From: Oscillospiraceae bacterium
GTDB lineage: Bacteria > Bacillota > Clostridia > Oscillospirales > Butyricicoccaceae
Length of the DNA stretch: 9,571 nt
NCBI GenBank assembly: GCA_902797555.1
Contig: CADBTM010000249.1
Location: 1 to 9,571 of the forward strand
Direction: 5' to 3'
Shown: positions 6,863 to 9,571 of the stretch, one piece after another
Layout: the number at the start of each line of letters is the position of its first letter
Position numbering within the stretch: the first letter of the stretch is position 1
The notes under the pieces: model-generated
Told to the model about the DNA's origin: nothing
Database searches by the model: none
The model's input: only the letters and a program-made list of their open reading frames with translations
Translations under genes and position numbers: made by a program

Positions 6863-7927
6863 ATGTTTGAAAAGCTGGAGCAGATCAATGCCCGTTATGA
6901 GGAGCTTGGCCGCAGGTTGGAGGACGGCTCGGTGTATTCCGACCCCGCCGAGGCGGCAAAGTTGCTCAAGGAGCAAAAGGAGCTTGCCCCGCTGATCGAT
7001 GTCTTTGCCCGTTGGAAACAGGCCAAAGCCGACGCGGCGGACGCCCGGGAGCTGCAAAAGGACCCCGATCCCGACATGCGGCAGATGGCCGAACAGGAAC
7101 AGGCCGACGCCCACGATCGCATGGAGGCGCTGGAGGAGCAGCTCCGCATGATGCTTCTTCCCAAGGACGCCGACGACGACAAAAGCGTCATCATGGAGAT
7201 CCGCTCGGGCGTGGGCGGAGAAGAAGCGGCGCTTTTTGCCGCCGATCTGTTCCGCATGTATTCCATGTACGCCGAGCGCATGCGGTTTCACATCGACGTG
7301 ATGAACGAAAACCGCACCGAGCTGGGCGGCATCAAGGAGATCAGCTTTGCCGTAGAGGGGACGGGCGTCTGGTCACGTCTCAAGTTTGAAAGCGGCACCC
7401 ATCGGGTGCAGCGTGTCCCCGACACCGAGAGTCAGGGGCGCATCCAGACCTCCGCCGCCACCGTGGCCGTCCTCCCCGAGGCCGAAGAGGTGGAAGTGGA
7501 GATCGATCCCGCCGATCTGCAGATCGACACCTATCGCTCGTCGGGCGCGGGCGGCCAGCACGTCAACAAGACCGAATCGGCCATCCGCATCACCCATCTG
7601 CCCACGGGGCTGATCGTGGAATGTCAGGACGAGCGCAGCCAATATAAAAACAAGGACAAGGCCATGAAGCTGCTCCGCTCCCGTCTGTATCAGATGGAGC
7701 GGGAAAAGCAGGATGCCCAGCGCGCCGGTCTCCGGCGGGATCAGGTGGGCTCCGGCGACCGCTCCGGCCGCATCCGCACCTACAATTTTCCTCAGGGGCG
7801 GCTGACCGACCATCGCATCGGCCTCACCCTGTACAAGCTGGATCAGATCATGAACGGTGATCTGGACGAGCTCATCGATGCACTGATTACTCACGACCGG
7901 ATGGAAAAGCTCCAGGCCGGTCAGTGA
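6863..7927 (+). CDS. prfA: Peptide chain release factor 1 (RF1)
   Basis: RF1 recognises UAA and UAG in the ribosomal A site and triggers release of the finished protein. The 354-residue length is normal. It has the GGQ catalytic motif (230-232, in SSGAGGQHVNKTESA), whose glutamine is usually methylated by PrmC, and the RF1 stop-codon P-x-T motif as PDT (186-188, in RVPDTESQGR), which separates it from RF2 (SPF). TSAATVAVLPE (196-206) and RIRTYNFPQGRLTDHRI (303-319) are also typical. The ATG has GGAGG 6 bases upstream. An in-frame TTG at 6764 would add 33 residues, but it lies at the predicted transcription start and the extra residues look unlike RF1. No prmC follows; the next gene is the sua5-coaE fusion 18 bases on, in the same unit. 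Confidence 0.98.
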   Translation: MFEKLEQINARYEELGRRLEDGSVYSDPAEAAKLLKEQKELAPLIDVFARWKQAKADAADARELQKDPDPDMRQMAEQEQADAHDRMEALEEQLRMMLLPKDADDDKSVIMEIRSGVGGEEAALFAADLFRMYSMYAERMRFHIDVMNENRTELGGIKEISFAVEGTGVWSRLKFESGTHRVQRVPDTESQGRIQTSAATVAVLPEAEEVEVEIDPADLQIDTYRSSGAGGQHVNKTESAIRITHLPTGLIVECQDERSQYKNKDKAMKLLRSRLYQMEREKQDAQRAGLRRDQVGSGDRSGRIRTYNFPQGRLTDHRIGLTLYKLDQIMNGDLDELIDALITHDRMEKLQAGQ

Positions 7928-7945
7928 TCGAAAAGGACGGATCCT

Positions 7946-9571
7946 ATGGAGCAATCCATTTGCACGCGCCTGCTTCGCGGGAGCAAAAAAGCCGATATTG
8001 CCGCCGCCGGCGCTCTGCTCAGGCAGGGCGAGGTGGTGGCCATCCCCACCGAGACGGTCTACGGTCTGGCGGCAAACGCCCTGGATGAGGAGGCCGTCAG
8101 ACGCATTTTTGAGGCAAAGGGGCGTCCGCAGGACAACCCCCTCATCGTCCACATTGCCCGGATGGAGCAGCTTTCCGATCTGGTGGAGGAGATCCCGGAG
8201 ACCGCGCTGCGGCTGGCCGAGGCCTTCTGGCCGGGACCCATGACCATGGTGCTCAAAAAGAAGCCCATCATCCCCGACCGCACCTCGGCGGGACTGAGCA
8301 CCGTGGGCATCCGCATGCCCTCCCATCCCATCGCCCGTGCCGTCATCGAGGCGGCGGGCGTACCGTTGGCCGCTCCCTCCGCAAATCGCTCGGGCAAGCC
8401 CTCTCCCACCAACGCCCGGGACGTTCTGGATGATATGGAGGGCAAGGTGGCCGCCGTAGTGGACGGCGGCGCCTGCACCGTGGGGGTGGAATCCACCGTG
8501 GTGGACATGACCCGGGGCGTGCCCCAGATCCTCCGTCCCGGCGCCATCACCGAGGAGATGATCGCCGCCGTTTTGGGCGAGGCGGCCACCGATCCCGCCG
8601 TGAGCAAAGGACTGGCCGACGGAGAAAAGCCCCGCGCTCCCGGGATGAAGTACCGGCATTATGCTCCAAAGGCGCCGGTGCAGCTTTTTGAAGGCTCCCC
8701 CGACGAGAGCTTTTCCGCCCTGTATGCGCAGGCGGGACAAAGCTGGGACGGGGTGCTCTGTTTTGAAGAATATCTCCCTGCCATGCGGGAAAAGCGCTCC
8801 CGCCTGGTCTATTCCCTGGGCTACAGCTGGGATCACGCCGCCCACGCCCGGCGGCTGTTCACCCTGCTACGCCGTTTTGATCACACCCACGCAAGGCGCA
8901 TCCTCGCCCAATGTCCCCGGTCTGCGGGGGCAAATGCCGGTGCGGTAAACCGTCTGCGCAAGGCTGCGGGCTTTTCCGCCCTCGATTGCTCCGGCGGACG
9001 CACTGTCGTGGGCATCACCGGACGGACGGGCAGCGGGAAAAGCGTCCTCTCCTCTCTGCTGGCGCAGCATGGCGCGCTGGTGCTCGACGCCGACGCCATC
9101 TATCACGAGCTGCTGGCCTCCGACGGAGAAATGCTGGTGCAGCTGAACGCCCGTTTCCCCGGCGTGCTCCGGGACGGCAGGCTGGATCGCCCCGCCCTGT
9201 CGGCCATCGTCTTTTCCGATCCGGAGGCAAGAGCGGATCTCAACCGCATCACCCATGCCCGGGTGATCGCTGTCATCCGTCAGCGCATCGCCGCCTCCGA
9301 CGCCCGTCTGGTAGCGCTGGACGTCCCCCTGCTGTTTGAAAGCGGGCTGGATCGCATGTGCCACATCACGGTGGCTGTGCTCACCGAAAAGCAGGTCTCC
9401 CTCGCCCGCATCCGCAAGCGGGACGGCATCACGGAGGAGCAGGCGCTGGCGCGCCTCAACGCCCAGCCGGATGATGATTTTTACGCCGCCCACTGCGACG
9501 TCCTCCTGTACAATCGGGGCACGCAGGCGCAGTTTGAAGCGCAGGTGCAGGGCTTTTACGAGAAATACTGC
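7946..9571 (+). CDS. Fused threonylcarbamoyl-AMP synthase (Sua5/TsaC) and dephospho-CoA kinase (CoaE); 3' end outside window
   Basis: One frame of 542 codons runs from ATG 7946 (AAGGA 8 bases upstream) to the window edge with no stop. Residues ~10-210 are a TsaC/YrdC domain: PTETVYGLAANA, AKGRPQDNPLIVHI (57-70), FWPGPMTMVL, APSANRSG (143-150), ESTVVD and ILRPGAI. Residues ~230-342 are the Sua5 C-terminal domain, with the linker APGMKYRHYAPKAP and an ending AVNRLRKAAG. This part makes threonylcarbamoyl-AMP from threonine, bicarbonate and ATP for tRNA t6A37. After about ten residues a CoaE domain begins: VVGITGRTGSGKS (P-loop GRTGSGKS 359-366), VLDADAIYHELL (DAD 381-383), GRLDRPAL, VFSDPEAR, LDVPLLFESGL (458-468), RIRKRDG, and NRG near the end. 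CoaE phosphorylates dephospho-CoA to CoA. The only nearby internal start is a GTG at 9008 with no ribosome binding site, so a single fused protein is the best reading. Only about 10 residues should be missing. Confidence 0.88.
   Translation, partial: MEQSICTRLLRGSKKADIAAAGALLRQGEVVAIPTETVYGLAANALDEEAVRRIFEAKGRPQDNPLIVHIARMEQLSDLVEEIPETALRLAEAFWPGPMTMVLKKKPIIPDRTSAGLSTVGIRMPSHPIARAVIEAAGVPLAAPSANRSGKPSPTNARDVLDDMEGKVAAVVDGGACTVGVESTVVDMTRGVPQILRPGAITEEMIAAVLGEAATDPAVSKGLADGEKPRAPGMKYRHYAPKAPVQLFEGSPDESFSALYAQAGQSWDGVLCFEEYLPAMREKRSRLVYSLGYSWDHAAHARRLFTLLRRFDHTHARRILAQCPRSAGANAGAVNRLRKAAGFSALDCSGGRTVVGITGRTGSGKSVLSSLLAQHGALVLDADAIYHELLASDGEMLVQLNARFPGVLRDGRLDRPALSAIVFSDPEARADLNRITHARVIAVIRQRIAASDARLVALDVPLLFESGLDRMCHITVAVLTEKQVSLARIRKRDGITEEQALARLNAQPDDDFYAAHCDVLLYNRGTQAQFEAQVQGFYEKYC

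Noticed and set aside
7373..8845. A 490-codon open frame on the minus strand across prfA and the Sua5 domain.
   Set aside because: It is the antisense of two clear protein families, has shadow-like Gly/His-rich composition, and has no ribosome binding site or gene context.
9008..9571. A separate coaE gene starting at GTG 9008.
   Set aside because: No ribosome binding site lies upstream, the start would fall only four codons before the P-loop glycine-rich motif, and there is no stop after the Sua5 domain, so a fused product is more likely.
1..9571. Search for CRISPR arrays, tandem repeats, insertion-sequence ends, tRNA or rRNA genes.
   Set aside because: None seen by eye. Nearly the whole window is accounted for by housekeeping genes, and the only larger gap (about 6631-6862) holds the prfA promoter and leader.

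Overview
The window is ordinary chromosomal housekeeping DNA from a GC-rich Firmicute, most likely a clostridium of the Oscillospiraceae/Ruminococcaceae type. This rests on the gdpP-rplI-dnaB and tilS-hpt-ftsH gene orders, strong AGGAGG-type ribosome binding sites, TATAAT promoters, and coding DNA rich in G/C at third codon positions. The assignment is inferred from gene order and style, not from a marker search. There is no sign of phage, transposons, CRISPR or tRNA/rRNA genes.

Two transcription units diverge from an AT-richer region at about 6373-6862. The left unit, on the minus strand, starts from a near-consensus promoter at 6414-6442. It reads gdpP (c-di-AMP phosphodiesterase), rplI (ribosomal protein bL9), dnaB (replicative helicase), tilS (tRNA-Ile lysidine synthase), hpt (hypoxanthine phosphoribosyltransferase) and ftsH (membrane AAA protease, cut by the left edge). 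Genes are 3-56 bases apart or overlap: dnaB/tilS by about 14 bases, and tilS/hpt by an ATGA. This joins two blocks that are usually separate. A GC-rich hairpin between hpt and ftsH may lower read-through into ftsH.

Between the units lies a short minus-strand gene for an unrecognised protein of about 47 residues (6487-6630). It has its own strong ribosome binding site and is followed by a hairpin terminator that abuts the gdpP promoter.

The right unit, on the plus strand, starts at an extended -10 promoter (6752-6760). It has a leader of about 95 bases that can fold into an 11-bp stem enclosing a GGGG/CCCC hairpin, then prfA (release factor 1). After 18 bases comes an unbroken reading frame that leaves the window at 9571. 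Its first ~342 codons encode a full-length Sua5-type threonylcarbamoyl-AMP synthase, and after a linker of about ten residues codons ~353-542 encode an almost complete dephospho-CoA kinase (CoaE). This in-frame Sua5-CoaE fusion, linking a tRNA t6A modification enzyme to the last step of coenzyme A synthesis, is the most unusual thing in the window.

The genes share themes of translation fidelity and tRNA modification (rplI, tilS, prfA, sua5), nucleotide and cofactor metabolism (gdpP, hpt, coaE), replication (dnaB) and membrane proteolysis (ftsH).
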